A DNA stretch of 64,000 nt from Caballeronia sp. dw_19. Its GTDB lineage: Bacteria; Pseudomonadota; Gammaproteobacteria; Burkholderiales; Burkholderiaceae. Shown here in pieces: positions 16,168 to 25,541 of the stretch. Each line of letters begins with the position of its first letter. Position 1 is the first letter of the stretch. Position numbers and translations under genes: made by a program. The notes beneath the pieces were generated by a model, which worked only from the letters and a program-made list of their open reading frames with translations, searched no databases and was not told the DNA's origin. Where the stretch lies: assembly GCF_018449515.1 (NCBI RefSeq), contig NZ_JAAVUQ010000002.1, positions 248,001 to 312,000 of the forward strand. Reading direction: 5' to 3'.

Positions 16168-16779
16168 ATGACGCCACCACGCTCCGCTACCCGCCTCAAC
16201 CCCAGGAAACAACCGGCTCAGCCACGTTCGAGCCGGACCGTGGGCATTATTCTCGAAGCGGCGGCTCACATTCTGGAGCAGCAAGGCTTTGAGGGTTACA
16301 CGACCAATGCAATTGCCGAGCGAGCAGGCGTGAGTATCGGCTCGCTTTACCAGTACTACCCGGGTAAGGACGCGATCACCATCGCGTTGATCGAGCAGGA
16401 GTCTGCTGTCTTGCTCGACGCCGTAGTGAAAGCGGCTCGCATGGACGACTGGGCAGACGCGCTAAGGTCAATGATTCGCGCGGCGACCGAGCATCAACTC
16501 ACACGTCCGAAACTCGCACGGCTACTCGATTTCGAGGAGGCCCGATTGCCGTTTCCAGCGCATGCCGTGCGTGTCGGAAGCGCCATTCATGCAGCCATTG
16601 CCGAGGTGCTGAAGAAGCGCCCGGAGCGTGTGCCCGAGGACGTTTCCGTCCTGGCCTACGACATCCTGGCGATCACCCGCGGGCTGACCGATTCCGCAGG
16701 AGAGCGCGGCGAAACGGACATCGGCGAACTGGAACGCCGGGTGATCCGGGCGGTCTTCGGTTATGTGGAGCGGCTGTAA
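16168..16779 (+). CDS. TetR family transcriptional regulator
   Basis: 203 residues. The HTH lies at about 21-68, with ILEAAAHILEQQGFEGYTT then IAERAGVSIGSLYQYYPGKD, typical TetR_N. The ligand-binding C-terminal part is variable. A short Lys/Arg/Pro-rich N-tail precedes it. Divergent from the inositol-phosphatase family gene, so local autoregulation and control of that gene are likely. Confidence 0.9.
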   Translation: MTPPRSATRLNPRKQPAQPRSSRTVGIILEAAAHILEQQGFEGYTTNAIAERAGVSIGSLYQYYPGKDAITIALIEQESAVLLDAVVKAARMDDWADALRSMIRAATEHQLTRPKLARLLDFEEARLPFPAHAVRVGSAIHAAIAEVLKKRPERVPEDVSVLAYDILAITRGLTDSAGERGETDIGELERRVIRAVFGYVERL

Positions 16780-16893
16780 GCCAGCGGTTCGCTATCCCTC
16801 AGCTTATTCAGCGCTTCACTTCTTCCGGTTCGTTCCAGCACGGGCTCACCCGCGCCTTTCTCCTCCTCCCTAACCCCATCCATATGTGCATCT

Positions 16894-16917
16894 AATATTA
16901 TGGAATACCATAATATT
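16894..16917. promoter_or_regulatory. palindromic GntR-type operator, copy 1
   Basis: A perfect palindrome with 10-bp arms around AATA (AATATTATGG-AATA-CCATAATATT), 136 nt before the LLM oxidoreductase start. The same core occurs at 28510-28523, and weaker copies at 16942-16953 and 23891-23902. Confidence 0.8.
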
Positions 16918-16941
16918 GAAACGCTTGATTTGCGACATTCG

Positions 16942-16953
16942 ATGGAATACCGT
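16942..16953. promoter_or_regulatory. GntR-type operator, copy 2 (imperfect)
   Basis: ATGG-AATA-CCGT, one mismatch from the palindrome core, 38 nt after the first site. Two sites spaced this way suggest cooperative binding at the LLM promoter. Confidence 0.5.
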
Positions 16954-17053
16954 AATACCAGCCGCAACGTTCAAGCGGTCGACACGAAGCGGGACGCCAG
17001 GGTTCATCGCGCCCGCAGCAAGACGGACGGTTTCCTTGGCACATAGGTCGATA

Positions 17054-18097
17054 ATGAAATTCTCGCTGTTTCTGCATATGGAGCGTTACGACGCGCATAC
17101 CTCGCATCGGCAACTCTTCGACGAACTCACCGAACTTGTCCAGATCGCGGAACAGGGCGGCTTCGAAACTGCGTGGGTCGGCGAGCACCACGCGATGGAA
17201 TTCACGATCGCGCCGAACCCCTTCATCAACCTTTCATACCTTGCTGCGCGCACCGAACGCATTCGTCTCGGCACCGGCACGGTGATCGCACCGTTCTGGC
17301 ATCCGATCCGCCTTGCGGGCGAAGCCGGCATGGTTGACGTCGCGAGCAACGGGCGCCTCGACCTCGGCATTGCGCGCGGTGCGTACTCCTTCGAATACGA
17401 ACGCTTGCTACCGGGCCTCGACGCGTTCGGCGCGGGCGCACGGATGCGTGAACTCGTGCCGGCACTGCGGAACCTGTTCAAGGGCGACTACGCGCATCAG
17501 GGCGAGTTCTGGTCGTGGCCTTCGACCACGCCGGTGCCGCGCCCGGTCCAGCAGCCCAATCCGCCGATGTGGCTCGCCGCGCGCGATCCGAATTCGCATG
17601 AGTTCGCGGTGAGGAACGGCTGCCATGTGCAGGTCACGTCGCTGGCGGCGGGTGACGGCGAAGTGGTGAACCTGATGGACCGTTTCAACGCGGCGTGCAT
17701 GGCGAACCCCGACGTGCCGCGTCCACAGATCATGATGCTGATGCACACCTTCGTGGGCGCGGATGCTGCGGAAGTCGATGCCGCCGTGGCGGACCTGAGC
17801 CGCTTCTATTGTTATTTCAGCAAGTGGTTCAAGAACGAGCGGCCGGTGGAGCAGGGCTTCATTGAGCCGCTGACAGAAGCCGACATCGCGTCGTTCCCGC
17901 AGTACACCCCGGAGCAGATTCGCAAGAACCTGGTGATCGGCCAGCCCGCCGATGTCATCGGCCGGTTGAAACAATATGAAGAACTCGGCTTCGATCAGTA
18001 CAGCTTCTGGCTCGACAGCAACATGAGCTTCGAGCGCAAACGCCGTTCGCTGGAGTTGTTTATTTCCGGCGTGATGCCCGCGTTCGACGCCCGTTAA
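17054..18097 (+). CDS. LLM-class flavin-dependent oxidoreductase (bacterial luciferase-like)
   Basis: 347 residues from ATG 17054 (MKFSLFLHME), which matches the family start; the frame to 16886 crosses the operators. Typical segments: AEQGGFETAWVGEHH, RIRLGTGTVIAPFWHP, GRLDLGIARGAYSFEYE and GQPADVIGRLKQYEELG. Such enzymes use reduced FMN from a partner reductase and O2 to oxygenate organic substrates. A flavin reductase gene under the same operator lies at 30054-30974. First gene of a long operon (15 nt to the aldehyde dehydrogenase). Confidence 0.9.
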   Translation: MKFSLFLHMERYDAHTSHRQLFDELTELVQIAEQGGFETAWVGEHHAMEFTIAPNPFINLSYLAARTERIRLGTGTVIAPFWHPIRLAGEAGMVDVASNGRLDLGIARGAYSFEYERLLPGLDAFGAGARMRELVPALRNLFKGDYAHQGEFWSWPSTTPVPRPVQQPNPPMWLAARDPNSHEFAVRNGCHVQVTSLAAGDGEVVNLMDRFNAACMANPDVPRPQIMMLMHTFVGADAAEVDAAVADLSRFYCYFSKWFKNERPVEQGFIEPLTEADIASFPQYTPEQIRKNLVIGQPADVIGRLKQYEELGFDQYSFWLDSNMSFERKRRSLELFISGVMPAFDAR

Positions 18098-18112
18098 ACC
18101 GGAGCAGATGAC

Positions 18113-19594
18113 ATGTTGCAGAAGTTGCAGAAGTTCCAGCATTACATCGATGGCGAATTCAGCGACGCCTCGCAGACCTTCGACAGTATCAATCCGGCAA
18201 CCGGCGAGGTTTGGGCGAACATGCCCGCGGCCAGCGCGGCGGATGTCGACCGGGCAGTCAGAGCGGCCGATCGCGCGCTGTTCTCGGCCGAGTGGGCCAA
18301 CCTGAATGCAAGCCAGCGCGGCAAGCTGCTGTACCGGCTTGCCGATCTGGTTGCGGCCAACGCGCAGGAGCTGGCTGAACTGGAGACGGCCGACACCGGC
18401 AAGATCATCCGCGAGACGCGTAGCCAGATTGGTTATGTCGCCGAGTATTACCGCTATTACGCGGGCGTCGCGGACAAGATCCAAGGGGCCTATCTTCCCG
18501 TCGACAAGCCGGACATGGAAGTGTTTCTGCGACGCGAGCCGGTGGGTGTCGTGGCCGGAATCGTGCCTTGGAACTCGCAACTGTTTTTGTCGGCGGTGAA
18601 GATAGGACCGGCGCTTGCCGCAGGTTGCACGATCGTTATCAAGGCATCGGAAGAGGGTCCGGCACCGTTGCTCGCGTTTGCGCGGCTGATCCATGAAGCA
18701 GGCTTTCCGGCAGGCGTGGTGAACATCCTGACGGGTTTTGGCGCCGATTGCGGTCATGCGCTCACCACTCATCCGCTCGTCGCGAAAATCGCGTTCACCG
18801 GCGGTCCCGAAACGGCTCGCCATATCGTGCGGAACTCGGCGGAGAACCTGGCGGCGACATCGCTTGAACTGGGCGGTAAATCGCCGGTACTGGTCTTCGA
18901 CGACGCCGACGTGGAAAGCGTCAGCAACGCGGTCATCGCCGGGATTTTCGCCGCGACCGGTCAGAGTTGCGTCGCGGGTTCGCGGCTACTCGTGCAGCGC
19001 GGCATTCGTGACCGGCTGCTGGCGAAACTGGTCGAGAAAGCGCGGGCAATCAAGATAGGCGATCCGCAAAACGTAGATACGGAAATGGGCCCGCTGGCTA
19101 CAGCCAAACAACGCGATCATATTGAGTCGGTGCTGGCGGCAAGCCTCGCCGCGGGCGCGACGCTGTTGACCGGCGGCCATCGTCCCGAGGGCATGGGTGA
19201 AGGGTTTTTCTTCGAGCCAACCATTGTCGAATGCGCTGCGTCAGATGTGCCAAGCGTCGCGCAGGAACTCTTCGGTCCCGTGCTCAGCGTGATGAGTTTC
19301 GATACCGAAGAACAAGCAATTACGCTCGCAAACGACACGCGATACGGCCTCGCTTCAGGCGTATTCACGCGTGACCTGACGCGCGCACATCGGCTGATTC
19401 GCAGGCTTCGCGCCGGCATCGTATGGGTGAATACCTATCGCGCGGTTTCACCGATCGTCCCGTTCGGCGGTTACCAGTTGAGCGGTCTCGGACGCGAAGG
19501 CGGACTCGACGCCGTGCTCGACTACACCCGCACCAAATCCGTATGGATCCGTACCTCGGACGAGCCGATCGCCGATCCCTTCATCATGCGTTAA
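18113..19594 (+). CDS. aldehyde dehydrogenase
   Basis: 493 residues, full length. The catalytic Glu252 is in LELGGK and the nucleophile Cys286 in GQSCVAG. PWNSQLFLSAVKIGPALAAG and the C-terminal GREGGLDAV fit the NAD(P)-dependent betaine/aminoaldehyde-type family. It would oxidise an aldehyde made by the LLM enzyme or hydrolase of the same regulon to an acid. ATG 18113 lies 15 nt after the LLM stop. Confidence 0.93.
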   Translation: MLQKLQKFQHYIDGEFSDASQTFDSINPATGEVWANMPAASAADVDRAVRAADRALFSAEWANLNASQRGKLLYRLADLVAANAQELAELETADTGKIIRETRSQIGYVAEYYRYYAGVADKIQGAYLPVDKPDMEVFLRREPVGVVAGIVPWNSQLFLSAVKIGPALAAGCTIVIKASEEGPAPLLAFARLIHEAGFPAGVVNILTGFGADCGHALTTHPLVAKIAFTGGPETARHIVRNSAENLAATSLELGGKSPVLVFDDADVESVSNAVIAGIFAATGQSCVAGSRLLVQRGIRDRLLAKLVEKARAIKIGDPQNVDTEMGPLATAKQRDHIESVLAASLAAGATLLTGGHRPEGMGEGFFFEPTIVECAASDVPSVAQELFGPVLSVMSFDTEEQAITLANDTRYGLASGVFTRDLTRAHRLIRRLRAGIVWVNTYRAVSPIVPFGGYQLSGLGREGGLDAVLDYTRTKSVWIRTSDEPIADPFIMR

Positions 19595-19616
19595 AGACAT
19601 ACAAGAACGAGCCGCC

Positions 19617-19931
19617 ATGTACTACGAAATTCGCACTTACAAGATCCGCACCGGCGCGGTTCCCGCGTACCTGAAACTGGTTGAGGAAGAGGGCATCGTT
19701 TTACAGAAGCAGCATCTGGGAGAACTCGTGGGCTACTTCTTCTCCGAGATCGGGCCGCTCAACCAGATCGTCCACATATGGGCTTATACAAGCCTCGATG
19801 ACCGCGAAGCTCGCCGTCAGCGGTTGGCGGAAGACCCCGCGTGGCAGACCTTCGCACCGAAGATTCAGGCGCTGCTGGAAACGATGGAAAGCAAGATCAT
19901 GAAGCCCGCTGCATTTTCGCCGCTCAAGTAA
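19617..19931 (+). CDS. NIPSNAP family protein
   Basis: 104 residues: MYYEIRTYKIR at the start, then GYFFSEIGPLNQIVHIWAY and a ferredoxin-like layout, typical NIPSNAP (dimeric alpha-beta barrel). In bacteria these small proteins sit in catabolic operons with oxygenases and may be isomerase-like or accessory factors. No activity is proven. The gene lies 22 nt after the aldehyde dehydrogenase and before the transporter. Confidence 0.88.
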   Translation: MYYEIRTYKIRTGAVPAYLKLVEEEGIVLQKQHLGELVGYFFSEIGPLNQIVHIWAYTSLDDREARRQRLAEDPAWQTFAPKIQALLETMESKIMKPAAFSPLK

Positions 19932-19992
19932 AACCAGCCGTTGAAGGTTAATCCTCTCGAAGCCAGCCGTTTCCTTTCAAGGAGCAGTCGTC

Positions 19993-21030
19993 ATGCAGCA
20001 ACCTTTACATTTGCACGCCCTGGTGCGCGCATTGATCGTCACCGCTGCCGTTTCGGTTACCGCGCCCGTGTTCGCGGCCGCCGCGCCGATCGTGTTCGCC
20101 AGTTGGGGCGGCACGACGCAATCGGCTCAACAGAAGGAGTGGGCGGCGCCCTTCACCCAGGCATCGGGAATCCAGGTGCTGATGGACGGGCCGACCGACT
20201 ACGGCAAGCTCAAGGCCATGGTCGACAGCGGTAACGTACAGTGGGACGTGGTCGACGTGGAAGGTGATTTTGCGTATGCCGCATTGCGCGACGGGCTGGT
20301 CGAGCCGATCGATTATTCGGTGGTGAACAAGAGCCAGCTCGATCCGCGTTTCATGTCACCGGGTGCGGTCGGGAGTTTCTATTATTCGTTCGTGCTCGGG
20401 TACAACAAGGCTTCGTTCAAGAACGGCGGTCCTGCTAACTATGCCGATCTCTTCGACACCAAGCGCTTCCCCGGCAAACGCACGTTCTACAAATGGTCCG
20501 CGCCGGGCGTGCTGGAAGTCGCGTTGCTTGCCGACGGCGTCGCGCCCGACAAGCTGTATCCGCTCGACCTCGACCGTGCGTTCAAGAAGCTCGACACGAT
20601 CAAGAGCCAAATCGTCTGGTGGAGCGGCGGCGCGCAGTCGCAGCAGTTGATGGCATCGGGCGAGGCGCCGCTCGGCGTATTCTGGAACGGCCGCTTGCAT
20701 GCATTGCAGCAAACCGGCGTGGATGTGGGTGTGTCGTGGAACCAGAACCTGACCGCTGCCGACATGCTGGTGGTGCCGAAGGGTGCGAAGCACAAGGACG
20801 AAGCGATGAAGTTCCTCGCCACCGCGACCAGTGCGCAGGCGCAGGCGAATTTTGCGGCTGAAACCGGCTACGCGCCGGTCAACCTGAAGTCGGCTGCGCT
20901 GCTGCCCGCCGATGTCGCGAAGACGCAGCCGGACCAGTACAAGGCGACGCAGATCAACCTCGACATGAAGTACTGGGCCGATCATCGCGATGAAATCGCC
21001 AAGCGCTGGTATGCGTGGCAATCGAAATAA
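19993..21030 (+). CDS. ABC transporter substrate-binding protein (PotD-like, SBP family 1)
   Basis: 345 residues with a signal peptide ending around VFAAAA (about 28). IVFASWGGTTQSAQQKEW, DVVDVEGDFAY, YNKASFKNG and GVFWNGRLHALQQ are typical of the spermidine/putrescine-type clade. AAGGAGCAG precedes ATG 19993. It binds the regulon substrate in the periplasm. The clade takes up polyamines but also many other organic amines and acids, so the ligand is not fixed. Confidence 0.92.
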   Translation: MQQPLHLHALVRALIVTAAVSVTAPVFAAAAPIVFASWGGTTQSAQQKEWAAPFTQASGIQVLMDGPTDYGKLKAMVDSGNVQWDVVDVEGDFAYAALRDGLVEPIDYSVVNKSQLDPRFMSPGAVGSFYYSFVLGYNKASFKNGGPANYADLFDTKRFPGKRTFYKWSAPGVLEVALLADGVAPDKLYPLDLDRAFKKLDTIKSQIVWWSGGAQSQQLMASGEAPLGVFWNGRLHALQQTGVDVGVSWNQNLTAADMLVVPKGAKHKDEAMKFLATATSAQAQANFAAETGYAPVNLKSAALLPADVAKTQPDQYKATQINLDMKYWADHRDEIAKRWYAWQSK

Positions 21031-21076
21031 AGCCGAAATAAAAGCAATGGCGGCCGATCATCTTGAAGGAGTTGTC

Positions 21077-21961
21077 ATGTCGAACGCATTGAGCACTGTC
21101 GCGGAGCCTGCGGTGATCCTGCCGAAGGTGAGCGCCGGTTTCAGGAGGGCGCGGCTGGTGTTGCCGGCCCTGCTGTTGCTGATCGTGTTCTTCCTGTTGC
21201 CGGTGCTGTCACTGCTGCTGAGGAGCGTGCTGGACCCATCGCCCGGCTTGCAGAACTATGCACAGTTATTCGGCTCGACTACTTACCTGCGGGTCTTCGG
21301 CAACACCTTCTTCGTGGCCTCGGTAGTGACGGCGGTCACGCTCGTGATCGGCTTTCCCACTGCATGGCTGCTTGCCATCGCACCGCGCTGGATCAGCAAG
21401 CTGGTGTTCGCAATCTTGTTGCTGTCGATGTGGACCAACCTGCTCGCACGCACCTTCGCCTGGATGGTGCTGCTGCAGCAGACAGGTCCGATCAACCGCT
21501 TGCTGATGTGGCTGGGCGTGATTCATGAACCGCTGACGCTGGTCAACAATTTGACCGGCGTCACGATCGGCATGACCTACATCATGTTGCCGTTCCTCGT
21601 GATGCCGCTGCACGCGACCCTGCGCGCCATCGATCCCACCACGCTGCGTGCGGCTGCTATCTGCGGCGCGAGCCGTTGGCAGGCATTCTGGCGCGTGCTG
21701 GTGCCCCTTGCCATGCCCGGCATTGCGAGCGGTGCACTGATGGTGTTCGTCATGGCGCTCGGGTACTTCGTGACGCCTGCGTTGCTTGGTGGTCCGGAGT
21801 ACATGATGCTAGCCGAACTGATCGCGCAACTCGTGCAGCAATTGCTGAACTGGGGGCTCGCGGGCGCCGCCGCCTTCGTCCTGCTGCTCGTGACGTTGTC
21901 GCTCTATGCGGTGCAACTGCGCTTTTCCGGCCGCGCGCCGGGTGCTTCCGGAGTCCACTGA
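21077..21961 (+). CDS. ABC transporter permease (PotB-like)
   Basis: 294 residues, about six membrane segments. The cytoplasmic EAA-like loop reads GASRWQAFWRVLVPLAMPGI. ATG 21077 (MSNALS) has AAGGAG five nt upstream, better than the frame start at 20990. One nt separates its stop from the next permease. Pairs with that permease in the inner membrane. Confidence 0.93.
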   Translation: MSNALSTVAEPAVILPKVSAGFRRARLVLPALLLLIVFFLLPVLSLLLRSVLDPSPGLQNYAQLFGSTTYLRVFGNTFFVASVVTAVTLVIGFPTAWLLAIAPRWISKLVFAILLLSMWTNLLARTFAWMVLLQQTGPINRLLMWLGVIHEPLTLVNNLTGVTIGMTYIMLPFLVMPLHATLRAIDPTTLRAAAICGASRWQAFWRVLVPLAMPGIASGALMVFVMALGYFVTPALLGGPEYMMLAELIAQLVQQLLNWGLAGAAAFVLLLVTLSLYAVQLRFSGRAPGASGVH

Positions 21962-21962
21962 C

Positions 21963-22760
21963 ATGCTGCTCGATTTCGATCGTCTTGGACCGTTGCGCTG
22001 GGCACTGCTGGGTGTGGGCGCAGCCGTGTCGTTGTTCCTGCTGCTGCCGGTGCTGTTCATTGTTGCGTTGTCGTTCGGCGATTCGCAGTGGCTGATGTTT
22101 CCGCCGCCCGACTGGACGTGGCGCTGGTACAGCATGCTGTTTTCTGATCCGGGCTGGCTCGACTCGCTGATCACCAGTGTCGAACTGGGCGTGGTCGTGA
22201 TGGTGTTGTCGGTCGTGCTCGGCCTTTTTGCTTCGCTCGCATTGACGCGTGGCAGCTTCCGGGGACGTGCGCTGCTGAAAGCGTTTTTCCTGACACCGAT
22301 GGTACTGCCCGTGGTCGTGCTCGCCGTTGCGTTGTACGCCTTTTTCCTGCGCATCGGGCTGACAGGAACGCTCGTCGGATTCGTGATCGGCCACCTGATA
22401 ATTGCATTACCGTTTTCGATCATCGCCATCAGCAATTCGCTGGAGAGTTTCGATACCGCGCTCGAAGACGCCGCGCTGATCTGCGGTGCAAGTCCGTTCG
22501 AGGTGAAGTGGCGCGTCACGCTGCCCGCCATTCGACTCGGCCTGTTCGCCGCTGCCATCTTCTCGTTCCTGGCGTCCTGGGACGAGGTCGTGGTGTCGAT
22601 CTTCATGGCGAGCCCGACCTTGCAGACGCTGCCCGTGCGCATCTGGAGCACGTTGCGGCAGGACCTGACGCCTGTGATTGCGGCGGCGTCGTCGCTGCTG
22701 GTCGGCCTGACTGTCATCCTGATGTTGCTGGGGCTTGTTCTCAAGAGAGGTAAATCGTGA
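21963..22760 (+). CDS. ABC transporter permease (PotC-like)
   Basis: 265 residues, about six membrane segments, with the EAA loop CGASPFEVKWRVTLPAIR. ATG 21963 begins one nt after the partner permease stop; the frame to 21906 lies inside that gene. Its end overlaps the ATPase start by GTGA, so the three membrane/ATPase parts are translated as a coupled unit. Confidence 0.93.
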   Translation: MLLDFDRLGPLRWALLGVGAAVSLFLLLPVLFIVALSFGDSQWLMFPPPDWTWRWYSMLFSDPGWLDSLITSVELGVVVMVLSVVLGLFASLALTRGSFRGRALLKAFFLTPMVLPVVVLAVALYAFFLRIGLTGTLVGFVIGHLIIALPFSIIAISNSLESFDTALEDAALICGASPFEVKWRVTLPAIRLGLFAAAIFSFLASWDEVVVSIFMASPTLQTLPVRIWSTLRQDLTPVIAAASSLLVGLTVILMLLGLVLKRGKS

Positions 22761-23839
22761 GCGCACCGTTTTTGCAGATTCAACGGCTTCGTAAAACCTA
22801 CGACCAGGTGGTCGCTATCGACCATGTTTCGCTCGATATCAAGAAGGGCGAGTTCATGACCTTCCTCGGACCGTCGGGCTCGGGCAAGAGCACGACGTTG
22901 TACATCGTCGCGGGCTTTCAGTCGCCCACCGAAGGACGCGTGCTGCTCGACGGCAAGTCGCTGCTGTCGGTCGCGCCGAACAAGCGCAACATCGGCATGG
23001 TGTTTCAGCGCTACACGCTGTTCCCGCATCTCACGGTTGGAGAGAACGTCGCGTTTCCGTTGCGCGTGCGGCGTTTGCCCGATGCCCAGGTGAAGTCGAA
23101 GATCGAGCAGATGCTCAAGCTCGTGCACCTCGGCGATTGCCGCGACCGCATGCCGGACCAGCTATCGGGCGGGATGCAGCAGCGCGTGGCGATTGCCCGC
23201 GCGCTCGCCTACGATCCGCCGGTCCTCCTGATGGACGAACCGCTTTCCGCGCTCGACAAGAAGCTGCGCGAGGAACTGCAGACCGAACTCCGGCGCATCC
23301 ACCAGCAGACCGGCGTGACGATCCTGTATGTGACCCACGACCAGGAAGAGGCGCTGCGCCTGTCTGACCGCATCGCTGTGTTCAACAAAGGGCGCATCGA
23401 GCAGGTGGGCAGCGGCGAGGAGCTTTATGCGAAGCCGGCGTCGCGCTTTGTCGCGAGTTTTATCGGCAACTCTAATTTCCTGCCGGTTACGCTCGCCGGC
23501 GGAAACGGCTCGTCGCAGGCGGTGTTTCCGAACGGCAAGCCGGTATCGGTCGGCGGGTTCGATCATGCGCTAAACGATGGCGACAACGGTGCGCTGATGC
23601 TTCGTCCCGAACAGATCCGGATTCGCGCGCAGCCGTCGGAGACTTCGAGCGGCGGCTTGCAGGTGGTCGTTCGCGATGTCACGTATCTCGGCGATACCAT
23701 GCACTACGCGGTCGCTACGCCCTGGGAACAGGAGATCGCGGTACGGACGTCCATCAGTTCCCGCGAGCCGAGCCTGGCGGTCGGTGCGCGAGCGTGGCTT
23801 GAATGGGAGAACGAGAGCGCCCGGGTGTTCGCCGCCTGA
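22757..23839 (+). CDS. ABC transporter ATP-binding protein (PotA-like)
   Basis: 360 residues. Walker A GPSGSGKST, Q-loop NIGMVFQRYTLFPH, signature LSGGMQQR, Walker B LLMDEPLSALD and switch His in VTHDQEEAL are all intact. A C-terminal TOBE/regulatory domain follows from about residue 240. GTG 22757 overlaps the permease stop. Powers uptake of the regulon substrate. Confidence 0.94.
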   Translation: MSAPFLQIQRLRKTYDQVVAIDHVSLDIKKGEFMTFLGPSGSGKSTTLYIVAGFQSPTEGRVLLDGKSLLSVAPNKRNIGMVFQRYTLFPHLTVGENVAFPLRVRRLPDAQVKSKIEQMLKLVHLGDCRDRMPDQLSGGMQQRVAIARALAYDPPVLLMDEPLSALDKKLREELQTELRRIHQQTGVTILYVTHDQEEALRLSDRIAVFNKGRIEQVGSGEELYAKPASRFVASFIGNSNFLPVTLAGGNGSSQAVFPNGKPVSVGGFDHALNDGDNGALMLRPEQIRIRAQPSETSSGGLQVVVRDVTYLGDTMHYAVATPWEQEIAVRTSISSREPSLAVGARAWLEWENESARVFAA

Positions 23840-23890
23840 TGAACGCGTGCCCTGCGAGGCCGACGAGAATACGGCACGTGTGTGCAATAC

Positions 23891-23902
23891 TATGGGATTC
23901 CA
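23891..23902. promoter_or_regulatory. GntR-type operator, copy 3 (imperfect, before the regulator gene)
   Basis: TATGG-GATT-CCA, related to the perfect sites at 16894 and 28510, 43 nt before the regulator start. A second weak half-match (AGG-GATT-CC) follows at 23909-23917. Points to autoregulation. Confidence 0.5.
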
Positions 23903-23944
23903 AAAACCAGGGATTCCGGATATCTGACCGGAGACAACAAAACC

Positions 23945-24637
23945 ATGATCGATCAAATGCGTGTCGACCGAAGTGCACCGACGTTGCGCGAGCTGACGCT
24001 CGCGAAGTTGCGCGATGCAATTTCACAGGGCATCTATCATCCCGGCGACCGCCTGATCGAGCGCACGCTATGCGATCAACTGGGCGTCAGCCGGACCGTG
24101 GTGCGCGAAGTGCTGCGCCACCTCGAGACAGAGGGCCTGGTCGAGACCGTCGCGCATTCCGGGCCGATTGTCGCGCGGCTCGACCCGGAGCAGGTTCAGG
24201 AGATCTATGAAATTCGTGCGTTGCTCGAGTCCGAGGCGGCGCGCGCTTGTGCGGAGCATGCAACCCCGGCGCTGGTGAAGCAGCTACGCGAAATTCGCAA
24301 GGAGATTGAAGAGGCCTTCGACCAGTCCGACTTCAAGCGCGTGCTGACCTACACGGAGCGTTTCTACGAAGCCATGTTCACCGGCGGTCAGAAGCTGATG
24401 ATGCATCAGGTGGTCAAGTCCTTGAACGCGCGCATCAACCAGTTGCGATCCGTGACCATTGCTTCGCCGGGAAGGGGTGCGGACTCGAATCGCGAGATGA
24501 ACAAGCTGCTGGCTGCTATCGCCAAGAAAGATGGCGATGCCGCCGCTGCGGCATCGCTCGAACATGTGAGGCGCACAGCCGGCATTGTGATGGCCATGCT
24601 TGCCGAGAGGGCGGCTGAAGCCAGCGTGATTGATTGA
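23945..24637 (+). CDS. GntR family regulator (FadR/FCD subfamily)
   Basis: 230 residues. Winged HTH at about 12-75 (LREL...ISQGIYHPGDRLIE, LGVSRTVVREVLRHLETEGLV) and an all-helical FCD ligand domain (EIRALLESEAAR...). ATG 23945 (MIDQMRV) is preferred over an upstream frame start at 23882 inside the operator. It lies 105 nt behind the transporter ATPase. It most likely binds the TATGG-N4-CCATA sites before the LLM gene, itself and the DUF1185 gene, and is released by the substrate or an intermediate. Confidence 0.92.
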   Translation: MIDQMRVDRSAPTLRELTLAKLRDAISQGIYHPGDRLIERTLCDQLGVSRTVVREVLRHLETEGLVETVAHSGPIVARLDPEQVQEIYEIRALLESEAARACAEHATPALVKQLREIRKEIEEAFDQSDFKRVLTYTERFYEAMFTGGQKLMMHQVVKSLNARINQLRSVTIASPGRGADSNREMNKLLAAIAKKDGDAAAAASLEHVRRTAGIVMAMLAERAAEASVID

Positions 24638-24725
24638 TATGTAAAGGCGGTTCAAGAGCGACAACAACCGTCACAAGGACGTCAACTGCGAGGCACACTA
24701 CATAGCCTTCATCTCGCGAGGACGC

Positions 24726-25529
24726 TCAAGCTGCATTCGCGGCTGTTTTAAGAGAGGGCATTGACTGATTGGCAACGGCTTGTGCGACGTGCCGGACGGT
24801 AGCATCACGTAGCGAGCCATCAAGTTCCTCGGGCAGGAATTCATTAAAATGAATCTGCCCGTCCACCACGCGGGCGCGACGCAGAAACACTTCGAGATGT
24901 GAACCCGGCCGGTTGTAGTGACGACAAAATTTTTGAGGCGTGAACCAAACGTCGAAGCATTCGCGAAATGCAGTGTTGAACACCGTATCCTCACTACCTA
25001 GCTTGCCGCGAAAGGCTTCGCCCTGAGGGAATCCGCCGGCGAGCCAGAATAGCGGCCTGCGCATCGCAAGATTCCACGGTGCGGAAAACACCGCAGCCAT
25101 ATAACGAGGATCGCTATCCTCGCACGACAAATCATCCGGTAAATCGACAATCTGTATGCCTGATTTCAGGCCAGCCCATTGCGGATTGGCCGCAAGGTTT
25201 GCCTTTGCAAAGGCGTAATAGCCGGGCAAGTGTTCATCGTCGGCATCGAGAAAGCACAGGATGTCAGTAGTCGCCGCCGCAGCGCCTAAATTACGCGCCA
25301 GCGAGGGCCCACCACAAGTGGCAAGACCGATAGCGCGCACGCGTGGATCGCTTTGCGCGAACTTCTGCGCGACCAGCAGGCTATTGTCGCTAGCTCCGTC
25401 GACCACGATTACCAGTTCGTCCAGTTCAGGCTGGTTAAGTGCGGAATAAATCGCGCGTTCCAGAGTATCGGCGTTGTTGTGGCAAGGAATAATGGTTGCG
25501 AGGGTAGGGACAGCGACCTGTTCACTCAT
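24726..25529 (-). CDS. glycosyltransferase family 2 protein
   Basis: 267 residues with a GT-A fold: TLATIIPCHNNADTLERAI, LVIVVDGASDNS, SLARNLGAA, and the metal-binding LDADDEH. It would move a sugar from a nucleotide sugar to an unknown acceptor. No signal or membrane segment is seen. It is on the opposite strand to the flanking catabolic genes and appears to belong with the TPR-glycosyltransferase at 26506. Confidence 0.88.
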   Translation of the reverse strand: MSEQVAVPTLATIIPCHNNADTLERAIYSALNQPELDELVIVVDGASDNSLLVAQKFAQSDPRVRAIGLATCGGPSLARNLGAAAATTDILCFLDADDEHLPGYYAFAKANLAANPQWAGLKSGIQIVDLPDDLSCEDSDPRYMAAVFSAPWNLAMRRPLFWLAGGFPQGEAFRGKLGSEDTVFNTAFRECFDVWFTPQKFCRHYNRPGSHLEVFLRRARVVDGQIHFNEFLPEELDGSLRDATVRHVAQAVANQSMPSLKTAANAA

Positions 25530-25541
25530 CTTTAAAAGATT

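Noticed and set aside
17408..18823. 471-codon frame antisense to the LLM and aldehyde dehydrogenase genes
   Set aside because: It mirrors two strongly conserved genes, and its product is rich in Arg/His with no family features: a GC-rich shadow frame.
21809..23128. 439-codon antisense frame over the permease/ATPase genes
   Set aside because: Lies opposite conserved ABC genes and has low-complexity Ser/Thr/Arg composition.
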